Assembly: GCF_027214025.1 (NCBI RefSeq)
Contig: NZ_JAPWHB010000004.1
Location: 496,001 to 560,000, forward strand
Direction of reading: 5' to 3'
DNA length: 64,000 nucleotides
Source of the DNA: Parahoeflea alexandrii
GTDB taxonomy: Bacteria > Pseudomonadota > Alphaproteobacteria > Rhizobiales > Rhizobiaceae
Part shown: in pieces, positions 26,718-36,329 of the stretch
Layout of the letters: every line of letters starts with the position of its first letter
Numbering within the stretch: the first letter of the stretch is position 1
Program-made: the position numbers and the translations under genes
The notes under the pieces: generated by a model
Seen by the model: only the letters and a program-made list of their open reading frames with translations
Database searches by the model: none
What the model was told of the DNA's origin: nothing

Positions 26718-26774
26718 AAGGCGGCATCCGAAAATGTCTCCCGGAGCCCACGCAGTGCTTTCAGGATGAAATGA

Positions 26775-27137
26775 CTATCCCCGACCGGCCAGTTTGCCGG
26801 CGATCTGCTCGATCTTGCCGGTGACCTCCGACAAGGCCTGCGCGAGATCGTGATCGGTCTTGTCGACCTGGCTCAGCGCATTGTCCCTTGTCTTCTTCAA
26901 TGTGTCGACTTCGGCCTCGAGGCCGCGCATCCGGCGTTGCAGTTCATGCAATTCGTCCATCACCATGATGCCTGCCATCACCGTGATGCGCAGGTCACCG
27001 ATCTCGCCGAACTGGTTCTTCAGATGTCCGACATAGCGGTCGAAACGCCCGGCAAGATCGCTCAGATGCTCTTCCTGGCCTTCCTCGCAGGCCATCCGGT
27101 AGGTCTTGCTGTCAATGGTAACCGTAACCTGAGCCAT
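26775..27137 (-). CDS. zapA: Cell division protein ZapA
   Basis: 120-residue FtsZ-ring-associated protein: N-terminal domain MAQVTVTIDSKTYRMACEEG plus LAGRFDRYVGHLK, then a long coiled coil (about 65-115, ELQRRMRGLEAEVDTLKK) typical of ZapA. It follows the DUF4164 gene as in other rhizobia. The usual downstream neighbours, 6S RNA and 5-formyl-THF cyclo-ligase, are displaced about 10 kb to the left. Confidence 0.9.
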   Translation of the reverse strand: MAQVTVTIDSKTYRMACEEGQEEHLSDLAGRFDRYVGHLKNQFGEIGDLRITVMAGIMVMDELHELQRRMRGLEAEVDTLKKTRDNALSQVDKTDHDLAQALSEVTGKIEQIAGKLAGRG

Positions 27138-27214
27138 TCAACACATCCTGTTTTGCACGACCGCGGCTGATCGAAGGCAAATGCGATTTGACAATTCCAA
27201 GTCTCATACAAATC

Positions 27215-27490
27215 TCAGCGGTCCAGAACCGCCCTGATTGTTTCCATGGCCGTCACCAACCGACGGGAAACCTCGCGATTGGCTTCTTCCAGACGGTTGG
27301 CCCTGTCCTGAGATTGGTCGAGTTCCAGCGCAATCCGTGTACGGTCCTCGATCATGCGGTCCAGTTCGGCCGCCGCTTCGATTGAGCTGCGGCTGGCCTC
27401 CACTTGCCGATCGACTTCATTGTCAAGCTGATTCAAGGCTTTTTTCAATGCCTCAAGCGCGGATTGTACTGTCTTTTCAACCGGCATCAT
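27215..27490 (-). CDS. DUF4164 coiled-coil protein
   Basis: 91-residue, almost wholly helical protein of the rhizobial DUF4164 family (LEALKKALNQLDNEVDRQVE ... EANREVSRRLVTAMETIRAV). The start at ATG 27490 is favoured by AGGGAAG about 4 bases upstream; longer readings add an unrelated tail. Its place between zapA and tkt is conserved in rhizobia and suggests a division-related role, which is inference only. Confidence 0.8.
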   Translation of the reverse strand: MMPVEKTVQSALEALKKALNQLDNEVDRQVEASRSSIEAAAELDRMIEDRTRIALELDQSQDRANRLEEANREVSRRLVTAMETIRAVLDR

Positions 27491-27627
27491 CAGCTTCCCT
27501 GAATCTGGATTACAAGCCGAATCGCTTGAATTCCGGACACTTGTGGGCGCGAGTTTACGCATCAGCCGAACGGGGCGTCAACAAAACCACCTTTTGCATC
27601 CCCAGCCGTTTGCAGACAAGGCATTTG

Positions 27628-27655
27628 TTGACTCCGCCGAAGCAACTGCTATGTG
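27628..27655 (+). promoter_or_regulatory. Possible sigma-70 promoter of tkt
   Basis: TTGACT (27628-27633), 16-base spacer, TATGTG (27650-27655), ending about 67 bases before the tkt start codon. The -10 is only a fair match. Confidence 0.3.
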
Positions 27656-27722
27656 TGCGCGGCCTTCGATCCGGACTTGATCAAGCCCGGACCTGACATG
27701 AACGCGACTAGGCGGAACCATC

Positions 27723-29714
27723 ATGATTTCACGCGAAAAACACGACCGGATGGCCAATGCGATCCGGTTTCTGTCCATGGATGCTGTAGAGAAAGCCAAA
27801 TCCGGACATCCAGGCCTGCCCATGGGCGCAGCCGATGTCGCCACGGTGCTGTTTTCGCGCTATCTGACCTTTGATCCGAAAAAGCCCGACTGGCCCGATC
27901 GCGACCGCTTCGTGCTGTCGGCCGGCCACGGCTCGATGCTGATCTATTCGCTGCTCTACCTGCTCGGATATGACGACATCTCGCTTGAGGACATCAAGAA
28001 TTTCCGCCAGCTTGGCTCTCCCACCGCCGGCCACCCCGAATACGGCCACGCCGCAGGCATCGAGACCACCACCGGCCCGCTCGGCCAGGGCATCGGCAAC
28101 GCTGTCGGCATGGCCATGGCGGAACGCAAGCTTGCCCAGGAGTTCGGCTCCGATCTGGTCGAACACTACACCTATGTTCTGGCAGGCGACGGCTGCCTGA
28201 TGGAAGGCATCAGCCAGGAAGCGATTTCGCTCGCGGGCCATCTCAAGCTCAACAAGCTCATCCTGTTCTGGGACAACAATTCGATCTCCATCGACGGACC
28301 GGTTTCGCTGACCGATTCCACCGACCAACTCGCCCGCTTCGCGGCATCGGGCTGGAACACGCTCGACATCGACGGCCACGATCCCGACGCCATCGCGCAG
28401 GCTATCGAGGCCGCGCAGAAATCGGACCGGCCGACGCTGATCGCCGCCAAGACCGTCATCGGTTTCGGGGCGCCCAACAAGGCCGGAACCAGCGGTGCCC
28501 ATGGCTCGCCGCTCGGCGACAAGGAAATCGCCGGCACACGCAAGGCGCTGGGCTGGGACGAGGAGCCGTTCGTCGTACCGTCCGACATCCTCGACGCATG
28601 GCGGCTCGCCGGCCTGCGCTCGGTCAAGGACCGCAAGGCCTGGGAAGCCCGTCTGGCTGACGCCGACAACGATGTCCGCATGGCGTTCGAGCGTCGCATG
28701 AGCGGCGAACTGCCGGGCGAACTCGAGCCCGCGATCACCGCCTACAAGAAGAAGCTGGCCGAAGATCTCCCGAACGTTGCCACCCGCAAGGCCTCGGAAA
28801 TGGCGCTCGAAGTCATCAATGGCGTCGTTCCCGAAACCATTGGCGGATCGGCCGACCTCACCGGCTCCAACAACACCAAGACGAGCCAGACCAAGCCGAT
28901 CACCCCGGATGATTTCTCCGGCCGCTTCGTTCACTACGGCATTCGTGAACACGGCATGGCCGCGATCATGAACGGCATCGCGCTGCATGGCGGCCTGATC
29001 CCCTATTCCGGCGGCTTCCTGATCTTCTCCGATTACTGCCGGCCTTCGATCCGCCTCGCGGCGCTGATGGGCATCCGTGTCATCCACGTTCTGACCCATG
29101 ATTCCATCGGTCTTGGAGAAGACGGACCGACCCACCAGCCGGTTGAACAGATGGCGGCTCTGCGCGCCATCCCGAACTTGCTGATGTTCCGGCCGGCCGA
29201 CGTCGTCGAAACCGCGGAATGCTGGGAGATTGCGCTCGAACAGGGCAAGCGCCCGAGCGGCATCGCGCTGACCCGTCAGAACCTGCCGACCGTGCGCACC
29301 GATTTCACCGAGGAAAACCTCTGTGCCTATGGTGCTTACGATCTGGTTTCGGCCAGCGACGCAGATGTCACCATCTTCGCCACCGGCTCGGAAATCGAGA
29401 TCGCGCTTGAAGCCCGCCAGATGCTTGAGGCGAAAGGTCACACCGCACGGGTGGTCTCAGTGCCCTGCTTCGAGTTGTTCGAAGAACAAAGCATGGAGTA
29501 TAAAAAGGCCGTTATCGGGGATTCCAAGGTCAAGATCGCCATCGAGGCGGGCATCCGCCAGGGCTGGGACCGCTTCATCGGTTCAGATGGCCTGTTCATC
29601 GGCATGACCGGGTTCGGGGCGTCCGCACCTTACAAGGAACTCTACGAACATTTCGGCATCACCGCCGCAGCCGCAGTGGCCGCGGTCGAAGCTCGCTTAC
29701 ATGACGAAGCCTGA
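27723..29714 (+). CDS. tkt: Transketolase
   Basis: Thiamine-diphosphate enzyme of the pentose phosphate/Calvin-type carbon shuffles, 663 residues. The TPP-binding motif is [14 protein letters not shown] ... WDNNS (about 156-188); the early segment [21 protein letters not shown] and the C-terminal pyrimidine-domain [14 protein letters not shown] are typical. Heads the tkt-gap run, divergent from the DUF4164/zapA genes; 46 bases separate it from gap, likely co-transcribed. Confidence 0.96.
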   Translation: MISREKHDRMANAIRFLSMDAVEKAKSGHPGLPMGAADVATVLFSRYLTFDPKKPDWPDRDRFVLSAGHGSMLIYSLLYLLGYDDISLEDIKNFRQLGSPTAGHPEYGHAAGIETTTGPLGQGIGNAVGMAMAERKLAQEFGSDLVEHYTYVLAGDGCLMEGISQEAISLAGHLKLNKLILFWDNNSISIDGPVSLTDSTDQLARFAASGWNTLDIDGHDPDAIAQAIEAAQKSDRPTLIAAKTVIGFGAPNKAGTSGAHGSPLGDKEIAGTRKALGWDEEPFVVPSDILDAWRLAGLRSVKDRKAWEARLADADNDVRMAFERRMSGELPGELEPAITAYKKKLAEDLPNVATRKASEMALEVINGVVPETIGGSADLTGSNNTKTSQTKPITPDDFSGRFVHYGIREHGMAAIMNGIALHGGLIPYSGGFLIFSDYCRPSIRLAALMGIRVIHVLTHDSIGLGEDGPTHQPVEQMAALRAIPNLLMFRPADVVETAECWEIALEQGKRPSGIALTRQNLPTVRTDFTEENLCAYGAYDLVSASDADVTIFATGSEIEIALEARQMLEAKGHTARVVSVPCFELFEEQSMEYKKAVIGDSKVKIAIEAGIRQGWDRFIGSDGLFIGMTGFGASAPYKELYEHFGITAAAAVAAVEARLHDEA

Positions 29715-29760
29715 TCCTTGACGGATACAGGCGCACTCGGACCCAGGACGGAGGACTAGC

Positions 29761-30771
29761 ATGAAGACCAGGATTGCCATTAACGGATTTGGCCGTATCG
29801 GCCGCAATGTTGTGCGAGCCATTTATGAATCCGGCCGCACCGATATCGACATCGTGGCGATCAACGATCTCGGTCCGGTGGAAACCAACGCACACCTGAT
29901 GCGCTGGGATTCGGTTCACGGGAAGTTCCCCAAGACAGTCGAAGTCGACGGCGACACCATCCGCATCGAAGGCGGCGATTCCTTCAAGGTCTTCGCCGAG
30001 CGCGATCCGAAGAACCTGCCCTGGGGCGATCTCGGCATCGACATCGTCATGGAATGCACAGGCATCTTCACCGCACGCGAGAAAGCCGCCATTCATCTCG
30101 AAGCCGGCGCCAAGCGCGTCCTCGTGTCAGCCCCTTCTGCCGGCGCGGACAAGACCATCGTCTACGGCGTCAACCACAATGTGCTGACCAAGGATGATCT
30201 CGTTGTCTCCAACGCATCCTGCACCACCAACTGCCTGGCGCCCGTCGCCCATGTCCTGCACAATGCCATCGGCATCGAAAAGGGCATGATGACGACGATC
30301 CACTCCTACACCGGTGACCAGCCGACGCTCGACACCATGCACAAGGATCTCTACCGCGCCCGCGCAGCCGCCATGTCGATGATCCCGACCTCGACCGGTG
30401 CGGCCAAGGCCGTCGGCCTGGTGCTTCCCGATCTCAACGGCAAGCTCGACGGCATGTCGATCCGCGTCCCGACCCCCAACGTCTCGGTGGTCGACCTGAA
30501 GTTCATCGCCAAGCGCTCGACCTCTGTTGAAGAGATCAACAAGGCCATCCGCGATGCCGCCGACGGTGCGCTGAAGGGTGTTCTGGGCTACACCGACGAG
30601 CCCAACGTCTCGATCGACTTCAACCACAACCCGCATTCTTCGGTCTTCCACATGGATCAGACCAAGGTGATGGACGGCACCCTGTGCTCGATCCTGACCT
30701 GGTACGACAACGAATGGGGCTTCTCCAACCGCATGGGCGACACCGCCGTTGCGATGGCAAAGCTGATCTGA
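29761..30771 (+). CDS. gap: Glyceraldehyde-3-phosphate dehydrogenase
   Basis: NAD-dependent phosphorylating GAPDH, 336 residues. NAD-binding [15 protein letters not shown] (residues 7-21), catalytic C154 in [12 protein letters not shown], and the C-terminal [12 protein letters not shown] are complete. GGAGG stands just before the start. Downstream is a GC-rich hairpin that may end the tkt-gap transcript. Confidence 0.97.
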   Translation: MKTRIAINGFGRIGRNVVRAIYESGRTDIDIVAINDLGPVETNAHLMRWDSVHGKFPKTVEVDGDTIRIEGGDSFKVFAERDPKNLPWGDLGIDIVMECTGIFTAREKAAIHLEAGAKRVLVSAPSAGADKTIVYGVNHNVLTKDDLVVSNASCTTNCLAPVAHVLHNAIGIEKGMMTTIHSYTGDQPTLDTMHKDLYRARAAAMSMIPTSTGAAKAVGLVLPDLNGKLDGMSIRVPTPNVSVVDLKFIAKRSTSVEEINKAIRDAADGALKGVLGYTDEPNVSIDFNHNPHSSVFHMDQTKVMDGTLCSILTWYDNEWGFSNRMGDTAVAMAKLI

Positions 30772-30828
30772 CAGGCGGTCACCGGCCCGAAAGCTGAAAG
30801 CTGCCGGGTCTGATCCTGTAAATTGGCG

Positions 30829-30856
30829 CCGCCACCGTTCGCAAGGACGGTGGCGG
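30829..30856 (+). terminator. Terminator-like hairpin after gap
   Basis: Perfect 10-bp stem CCGCCACCGT (30829-30838) / ACGGTGGCGG (30847-30856), loop of 8, followed by TTCTGATT. The U-tract is short, so termination may be partial. The remaining 200 bases up to the antiporter gene show nothing else. Confidence 0.5.
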
Positions 30857-31055
30857 TTCTGATTCCGGCATCCGGATCAAATTGAACCTGCAATATTCAC
30901 CGCACCCCTGATCCGGTCCAAATCCCACCCGATTTTTCTGGAAGTTTCGGGCGAGCGGCATCTGCCACATTGATCCCGATGCGGCCTCCTCCCATACTCG
31001 GATATCCCAGCAAGACCGGCAGACCTCGAATGAAAACCTGCGGAAAGGGCAACGG

Positions 31056-32855
31056 TTGGACACATTCTACCTGGTGACACTGGCTTCCATGTCACTCATC
31101 CTTATCGCGGCCTTCTCGAGCCTGCTGGCCGAACGCTTCGGCGCGCCCTTGCTGCTGCTCTTTCTTCTCATCGGTCTGATCGCCGGCGTCGATGGTCTCG
31201 GCATCGATTTTTCCAACAATTCCGCGGCCTACATGCTTGGCTCGATTGCGTTGGCGATCATCCTGTTTGATTCGGGTTACGGAACATCGCTGCACTCCTT
31301 CAGGCAGGCGGCGGTGCCGTCGCTGACCCTGGCTACGATCGGCGTGCTGTTGACCGCCATCCTGTTCGGCATTGCCGCAAGCTTTCTGCTTGGTTTCTCC
31401 TGGTTGGAGGGCCTGCTGCTGGGATCGATCGTTGCCTCCACCGATGCGGCGGCCGTGTTCTTCCTGCTGCGCACCGGCGGCATCAACATCCGTGACCGCG
31501 TGCGCTCCACCCTGGAAGTCGAATCCGGAACCAACGACCCGATGGCGATCTTCCTGACCGCAGCACTGGTCGGCATCGTGGCCAGCGGCGAGGATCTCGG
31601 CGGTGCTGGTCTCGATCTCCTGGTGCTGTTTGGCAAGCAGATCGGTCTCGGCCTGGTCATGGGTCTGCTCGGCGGGATCCTGATCGTCCAGATCATTCGC
31701 CGGATTCCGGTCGAGCGCGGCCTCGCTCCGATTTTCGTTCTGGCACTGGCGCTGCTGGTCTTTGCCTACACATCGGCTATCGGCGGCAGCGGGTTTCTCG
31801 CGGTCTATGTCGCGGGCATCTACGCGGGCAACAGGAAGATCCAGCCCAAGGCGTCTATCATGCGGTTTCAGGAAGGCATGACATGGCTGGCGCAGATCAT
31901 CATGTTTCTCGTTCTCGGGCTGCTCGCCACACCATCGCAGTTTCCGCAGATCATCCTCCCCGCGATCGGCCTCGCCATCTTTCTCGTCTTCATTGCCCGT
32001 CCACTGGCCGTCTGGCTCTGTCTCCTGCCCTTTGACTTCACCCAGCGCGAAACCGGTTTCGTCGCCTGGGTGGGCTTGCGCGGCGCTGTCTCGATCCTGC
32101 TGGCGATATTGCCCATTCTCGGCAACCTCGAAAACGGACAGCTCTATTTCAACACGACCTTTATCGTGGTGATGGTGTCCCTCGCCATCCAGGGATGGAC
32201 CGTCAAACCGATCGCCCACCGGCTCGGATTGATCGTTCCGCCGCAGATCGGCGCGATCGATAAGCTTGAGCTCGACCTGCCGGGCACCGCCAGCCACGAA
32301 CTCCTGGCCTACCGGGTGGTCGCCGACAGTCCGGTACTTCGCGGAGAACGGATTCCGCGCTGGGCCCGTCCCTCGCTGGTCATTCGTGACGGCAAGTCGA
32401 TGCGCTATCAATACGCGGGCCGCCTGCGTGAAAACGACCAGGTCTACCTGTTCATCGCTCCCGGCTTTTCCCGCCTGCTCGACCGGCTTTTTGCTTCCAA
32501 GCTGGCCGTCAACGAGGATGACAACGAGTTTTTCGGCACCTTCACGATCGACCCCTCAAGAAGTGGCGAGGAACTCGACAACGCCTACGGCCCCGGCGTG
32601 CTGGGCGAAGCCGAGAAGGCAATGAGTATTTCCGAGCTGATGGAACAGCGCCTGGGCGGCAAGCTGGACTATGCCGACCGCGTCAAGGTCGGACGCATCG
32701 TGCTGATCGTGCGCCAGATCGACGAACACGGTCTCGTCAGCTCGGTCGGGATTTCGCTAGAGCCGGTCGCCCCGGCAACCCGGTTGCCGCTGTTCCTGAA
32801 CCTGCGTGAACTCATCCAGATGGCACGGGATTTTGCCCGCAAGCGCCGTACATGA
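31056..32855 (+). CDS. Potassium/proton antiporter (CPA1, NhaP2/CvrA-like)
   Basis: 599 residues: about 12-13 membrane helices (residues 1-390) with the CPA1 signature SIVASTDAAAVFFLLR (about 124-139), the ion-binding ESGTNDPMAIFLTAALVGI and the C-terminal GLRGAVSILLAILPI, followed by a cytosolic region with an RCK/TrkA-C-like part (about 400-490) and a CorC-HlyC-like end. The start is TTG 31056 with GGAAAGGG upstream; ATG 31089 is an alternative but would cut into the first helix. It interrupts the usual gap-pgk neighbourhood. Confidence 0.9.
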   Translation: MDTFYLVTLASMSLILIAAFSSLLAERFGAPLLLLFLLIGLIAGVDGLGIDFSNNSAAYMLGSIALAIILFDSGYGTSLHSFRQAAVPSLTLATIGVLLTAILFGIAASFLLGFSWLEGLLLGSIVASTDAAAVFFLLRTGGINIRDRVRSTLEVESGTNDPMAIFLTAALVGIVASGEDLGGAGLDLLVLFGKQIGLGLVMGLLGGILIVQIIRRIPVERGLAPIFVLALALLVFAYTSAIGGSGFLAVYVAGIYAGNRKIQPKASIMRFQEGMTWLAQIIMFLVLGLLATPSQFPQIILPAIGLAIFLVFIARPLAVWLCLLPFDFTQRETGFVAWVGLRGAVSILLAILPILGNLENGQLYFNTTFIVVMVSLAIQGWTVKPIAHRLGLIVPPQIGAIDKLELDLPGTASHELLAYRVVADSPVLRGERIPRWARPSLVIRDGKSMRYQYAGRLRENDQVYLFIAPGFSRLLDRLFASKLAVNEDDNEFFGTFTIDPSRSGEELDNAYGPGVLGEAEKAMSISELMEQRLGGKLDYADRVKVGRIVLIVRQIDEHGLVSSVGISLEPVAPATRLPLFLNLRELIQMARDFARKRRT

Positions 32856-32898
32856 GACGTGAAGCCGCACGGAGTTTTTGCCTCCTCCGCTTGCGTCG

Positions 32899-32915
32899 TT
32901 ACATTTGCGATGTAA
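32899..32915. promoter_or_regulatory. Palindrome upstream of pgk
   Basis: Perfect inverted repeat TTACAT-TTGCG-ATGTAA at 32899-32915, 50 bases upstream of the pgk start. It has the size and symmetry of a dimeric repressor site. Which regulator binds it cannot be told. Confidence 0.4.
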
Positions 32916-32965
32916 TCTCCGCGCCGGACCCCCGCAGGACACAAACTTGACGATCGGAACATGCA

Positions 32966-34162
32966 ATGACCTCATTCAAGACCCTCGATGACCTGACCGA
33001 CATTTCCGGCAAGCGCGTTCTCTTGCGGGTCGATCTCAATGTTCCTGTCAAGGGCGGCAAGGTGACCGACACCACCCGCATCGAACGGGTCGCGCCGACC
33101 ATCATGGAACTCTCGGGCAAGGGCGCCCGGGTGATCCTGCTGGCGCATTTCGGTCGCCCCAAGGGCGAAGCCGTACCCTCGATGTCGCTCGACCCGATTG
33201 CCGGCATCGTCGAAAGCGTTCTCGATCACCGCGTCCATTTCGCTGCCGACTGCATCGGCGAAACCGCCAAAAAGGCCGTGGACGCAATGGTCGACGGCGA
33301 CGTCCTGCTCCTGGAAAACACCCGGTTTCATGCGGGCGAGGAAAAGAACAACCCCGAATTCGCCAAGGCGCTGGCAGAGAATGGCGACATTTATGTCAAT
33401 GACGCCTTCTCTGCGGCTCACCGCGCCCACGCCTCCACCGAAGGCCTGGCCCACCTGCTGCCCGCCTATGCCGGCCGCACCATGCAGGCGGAACTGGTCG
33501 CGCTCGAGAAAGGCCTCGGCAACCCGGCCCGCCCGGTGGTCGCCATCGTCGGCGGCGCCAAGGTCTCCACCAAGATCGACCTGTTGCAGAACCTGGTGAA
33601 GAAGGTCGACGCGCTGGTCATCGGCGGTGGCATGGCCAACACGTTCCTGGCCGCCCGCGGCATCAATGTCGGCAAGTCCCTGTGCGAGCATGACCTCGCC
33701 GAAACCGCCAGGGCGATCGAAGCCGAAGCGCAAACCGCAGGATGCGCCATCGTGCTTCCGGTCGACGGCGTTGTCGCCCGCGAGTTCAAGGCCGGAGCGG
33801 ACAATGAGACGGTCGACGTCACCGCAATCCCCGCCGACGCCATGATGCTCGACGTCGGCCCGAAATCCGTTGAAGCCATCAACGCCTGGATCACCAAGGC
33901 CGATACGCTGGTCTGGAACGGCCCGCTCGGCGCCTTCGAGATCCCGCCATTCGATGCAGCCACGGTGTCGGCCGCCCAGCATGCGGCGCGCCGCACCGGC
34001 GAAGGCCTTCTGGTGTCGGTGGCCGGCGGTGGCGACACGGTCTCGGCACTCAACCACGCCGGCGTGGCCGAGGATTTTACCTATGTCTCGACCGCCGGCG
34101 GCGCATTCCTCGAGTGGATGGAAGGCAAGCCTCTGCCCGGCGTCGACGTGCTCAAGAGCTGA
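32966..34162 (+). CDS. pgk: Phosphoglycerate kinase
   Basis: 398-residue glycolytic kinase interconverting 1,3-bisphosphoglycerate and 3-phosphoglycerate. [15 protein letters not shown] (residues 19-33) and the substrate-binding [10 protein letters not shown], then [20 protein letters not shown], the nucleotide-side [17 protein letters not shown], and the C-terminal [15 protein letters not shown] loop are all intact. Confidence 0.97.
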   Translation: MTSFKTLDDLTDISGKRVLLRVDLNVPVKGGKVTDTTRIERVAPTIMELSGKGARVILLAHFGRPKGEAVPSMSLDPIAGIVESVLDHRVHFAADCIGETAKKAVDAMVDGDVLLLENTRFHAGEEKNNPEFAKALAENGDIYVNDAFSAAHRAHASTEGLAHLLPAYAGRTMQAELVALEKGLGNPARPVVAIVGGAKVSTKIDLLQNLVKKVDALVIGGGMANTFLAARGINVGKSLCEHDLAETARAIEAEAQTAGCAIVLPVDGVVAREFKAGADNETVDVTAIPADAMMLDVGPKSVEAINAWITKADTLVWNGPLGAFEIPPFDAATVSAAQHAARRTGEGLLVSVAGGGDTVSALNHAGVAEDFTYVSTAGGAFLEWMEGKPLPGVDVLKS

Positions 34163-34222
34163 AGTGTCCTGGCGGCTCGTTCCGCCCGTTAACTCTTCGG
34201 CCAATTGTCCAACCCATTTAAA

Positions 34223-34243
34223 CGATTGAATTATTTTCAATCG
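34223..34243. promoter_or_regulatory. Palindrome upstream of class I fba
   Basis: Perfect 8-bp inverted repeat CGATTGAA (34223-34230) and TTCAATCG (34236-34243), 5-base spacer, 86 bases upstream of the fba start. Too AT-rich for a terminator, more like an operator. Confidence 0.4.
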
Positions 34244-34328
34244 ATTCAAGACGCATGAGGCCTATTTTCTCTCCAGTACAGCTTCTGTTAAAGCAGCCCG
34301 CAAGATGAAGATAACCAGGGGTTTAGGC

Positions 34329-35222
34329 ATGATGAACGCGACGATGGCGAAACAGATGGCGGAGAAGGACGGCTTCATCGCCGCGCTCGACCAGTCGGGC
34401 GGCTCCACGCCCAAGGCGCTCAAGCTCTATGGCGTGGCGGAAGACGCCTATTCCAATGACGCGGAAATGTTCGCGGCTATCCATGCCATGCGGGCCCGCA
34501 TCATAAAGTCGCCTGCCTTCACTGGCGACAAGGTGATCGGCGCGATCCTGTTCGAGCGCACCATGGACGGCGAGATCGATGGCATTCCGACCGCCGACTA
34601 TCTCTGGGACAAGCGCGGCATCGTGCCGTTCCTGAAAGTCGACCAGGGCCTGATGGACGAAAATAACGGCGTGCAGTTGATGAAGCCGATGAACGGCCTC
34701 GACGCGCTGCTCGAGCGGGCTGTCGCCAAGAACATCTTCGGCACCAAGATGCGCTCGGTGATCAATACCGCTGACAAGGACGGGATCGAAGCCATCGTCG
34801 CCCAGCAGTTCGAAGTCGGCCGGCAGATCCTCGGCCACGGGCTGATGCCGATCATCGAACCGGAAGTGAACATCAAGATCGCCGACAAGGCCGAAGCCGA
34901 ATCCCTGCTCCTGGCCGCGATCCGGCGGCACCTCGAAGCCGCGCCCGCCGGCCAGCAGATCATGCTGAAACTGTCATTGCCGACAGTCGCCAATCTCTAC
35001 AAGCCGCTGGTCGACGATCCGCGCGTCATGCGCGTCGTGGCCCTGTCGGGCGGCTATTCCCGCGATGAGGCCAACCGCCTGCTGAGCGCCAATGACGGGG
35101 TGATCGCCTCCTTCTCGCGCGCCCTGACCGAAGGCCTGTCGCACGGCCAGACCGATGCGGAATTCGATGCGACGCTTGCCGCGACGATTGACAGCATCTT
35201 CGAAGCCTCGCGAAAGGCCTGA
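34329..35222 (+). CDS. fba: Class I fructose-bisphosphate aldolase
   Basis: Schiff-base aldolase of the class I type found in rhizobia, 297 residues from ATG 34329 (AGGGG at 34316-34320). GFIAALDQSGGSTPKALKLYG at the start, MPIIEPEVNI and the active-site lysine in QIMLKLSLPT (near residue 219) match the family, as does the C-terminal SGGYSRDEANRLL phosphate loop. Follows pgk by about 165 bases, with a palindrome between. Confidence 0.93.
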   Translation: MMNATMAKQMAEKDGFIAALDQSGGSTPKALKLYGVAEDAYSNDAEMFAAIHAMRARIIKSPAFTGDKVIGAILFERTMDGEIDGIPTADYLWDKRGIVPFLKVDQGLMDENNGVQLMKPMNGLDALLERAVAKNIFGTKMRSVINTADKDGIEAIVAQQFEVGRQILGHGLMPIIEPEVNIKIADKAEAESLLLAAIRRHLEAAPAGQQIMLKLSLPTVANLYKPLVDDPRVMRVVALSGGYSRDEANRLLSANDGVIASFSRALTEGLSHGQTDAEFDATLAATIDSIFEASRKA

Positions 35223-35250
35223 CAGCACGTCAGCGAAGCGGATTTGTTTC

Positions 35251-35284
35251 AACCCGCCGTGGCAACACGGCGGGTTGTCTTTTA
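35251..35284 (+). terminator. Terminator after fba
   Basis: Perfect 11-bp stem AACCCGCCGTG (35251-35261) / CACGGCGGGTT (35266-35276), 4-base loop, followed by GTCTTTTA. A strong intrinsic terminator for fba. Confidence 0.85.
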
Positions 35285-35339
35285 TGGTGATCCCCATTTC
35301 CAGCAGTGGTTTTTGTCAAACGAAGAGACGATCGCAGCC

Positions 35340-36089
35340 ATGAACAAATTTCTCGCCGGTCTCGTCAGTTGGGTGCTGGTCCCGGTCGCCGTAAGCAAGG
35401 GTCTGGGCGTACGCCGTGTTGTTCCCCGGCTTCCACCGCCGCGCGGTCGTCCAAGGGGACAATCAGGGGAAGGCAAAGCGGACATCCGCATTCTGGTCGT
35501 TGGCGATTCTTCCGCAGCCGGCGTGGGCGCCGACCGGATCGAGGAAACGTTGGGCCCGCAACTCGCAGCCATTCTCGCCGAAGCGACAGGCAAGGCCGTC
35601 ACCTGGCGCAACGCCGGCGCCAATTCCGCAATTTCCGCCCAGGTCCGTGATCATGTGATCCCGCATATCGAGGAGCGCGACTTCACCCATGTACTCGTGT
35701 CCGTCGGCACCAATGACGCCAAGAATTTTGTCACCCGCTCGGCCTTCAAGAAGGGCTTTGGAGGTCTGCTCTACGCGATCCATGCCCGCTGGCCGGAAGC
35801 AAGGGTCTACTGGTCACCAGTCATCGACATGCCGGATGTGCCGGCGCTGCCGCCATCACTCGCTTTCGTCCTTGGCCTGCGTGTGCAGATCATCAATGCC
35901 ATGGGCATTCAGCTTTGCCGGGAGCGGAACGCGATCGCCCTGGAGCGGCTTCCGGTCGAGGGCGCCGAGGGTTTCGCGGTTGACGGGTTTCATGCCAACG
36001 CGCTGGGCTACAAACACTGGGCTGAGCACATCGCGCGGATCATTCAGGCCGAAGCACCAGCGCCATCATCATCGCAAAGATCAGAATAA
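35340..36089 (+). CDS. SGNH/GDSL-family hydrolase
   Basis: 249 residues from ATG 35340. A basic, mildly hydrophobic N-terminus (LVSWVLVPVAVSKGLG) may be a membrane anchor or signal. SGNH blocks: VVGDSSAAGVGADR (block I, Ser near 56), NAGANSAISA, VSVGTNDAKNF (block III, Asn) and the terminal VDGFHANALGYKHWAE (block V, Asp/His). Predicted esterase or lipase; substrate unknown. Its 3' end overlaps a small convergent frame on the other strand. Confidence 0.85.
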   Translation: MNKFLAGLVSWVLVPVAVSKGLGVRRVVPRLPPPRGRPRGQSGEGKADIRILVVGDSSAAGVGADRIEETLGPQLAAILAEATGKAVTWRNAGANSAISAQVRDHVIPHIEERDFTHVLVSVGTNDAKNFVTRSAFKKGFGGLLYAIHARWPEARVYWSPVIDMPDVPALPPSLAFVLGLRVQIINAMGIQLCRERNAIALERLPVEGAEGFAVDGFHANALGYKHWAEHIARIIQAEAPAPSSSQRSE

Positions 36090-36201
36090 GCGCGATTTTC
36101 CAGACATCGCTGCGTCGTTTCAGCCCCGGAAGACCGAAGGGTTTGATCAGATGCAGCGCCATGGCCGCCAGAACCAGGACAAGCAGTATTTTGGTCGCCA
36201 T
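36040..36201 (-). CDS. Small two-helix membrane protein
   Basis: 53 residues, too short for most gene lists. Starts at ATG 36199-36201 and stops at TGA 36040-36042, overlapping the last 50 bases of the SGNH gene on the opposite strand. Two hydrophobic segments (about 5-19, LLVLVLAAMALHLI; and about 36-50, ALILIFAMMMALVL) flank a basic, Gly/Pro loop (KPFGLPGLKRRSD). The regular amphipathic layout and Leu/Met/Ala-rich helices look like a real small membrane protein, possibly conserved in rhizobia, but I cannot confirm that here. Confidence 0.5.
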   Translation of the reverse strand: MATKILLVLVLAAMALHLIKPFGLPGLKRRSDVWKIALILIFAMMMALVLRPE

Positions 36202-36329
36202 GCATCATGCCTTTTCCAGTTTAGCCATACACCTGTCATGATCCTGGTCAATCAGCTAGGCTTAACGAAATCTGGGCGATGATTCCCGGTTCGCCCAAAT
36301 CCTGAAACATACTTACACACCGGTTCCTC

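Noticed and set aside
16385-26774. Prophage or integrative element
   Set aside because: No integrase, transposase, phage structural gene, tRNA boundary or direct repeat could be found, so I call it an accessory block only.
27729-29441. 570-codon minus-strand frame
   Set aside because: Antisense shadow of transketolase.
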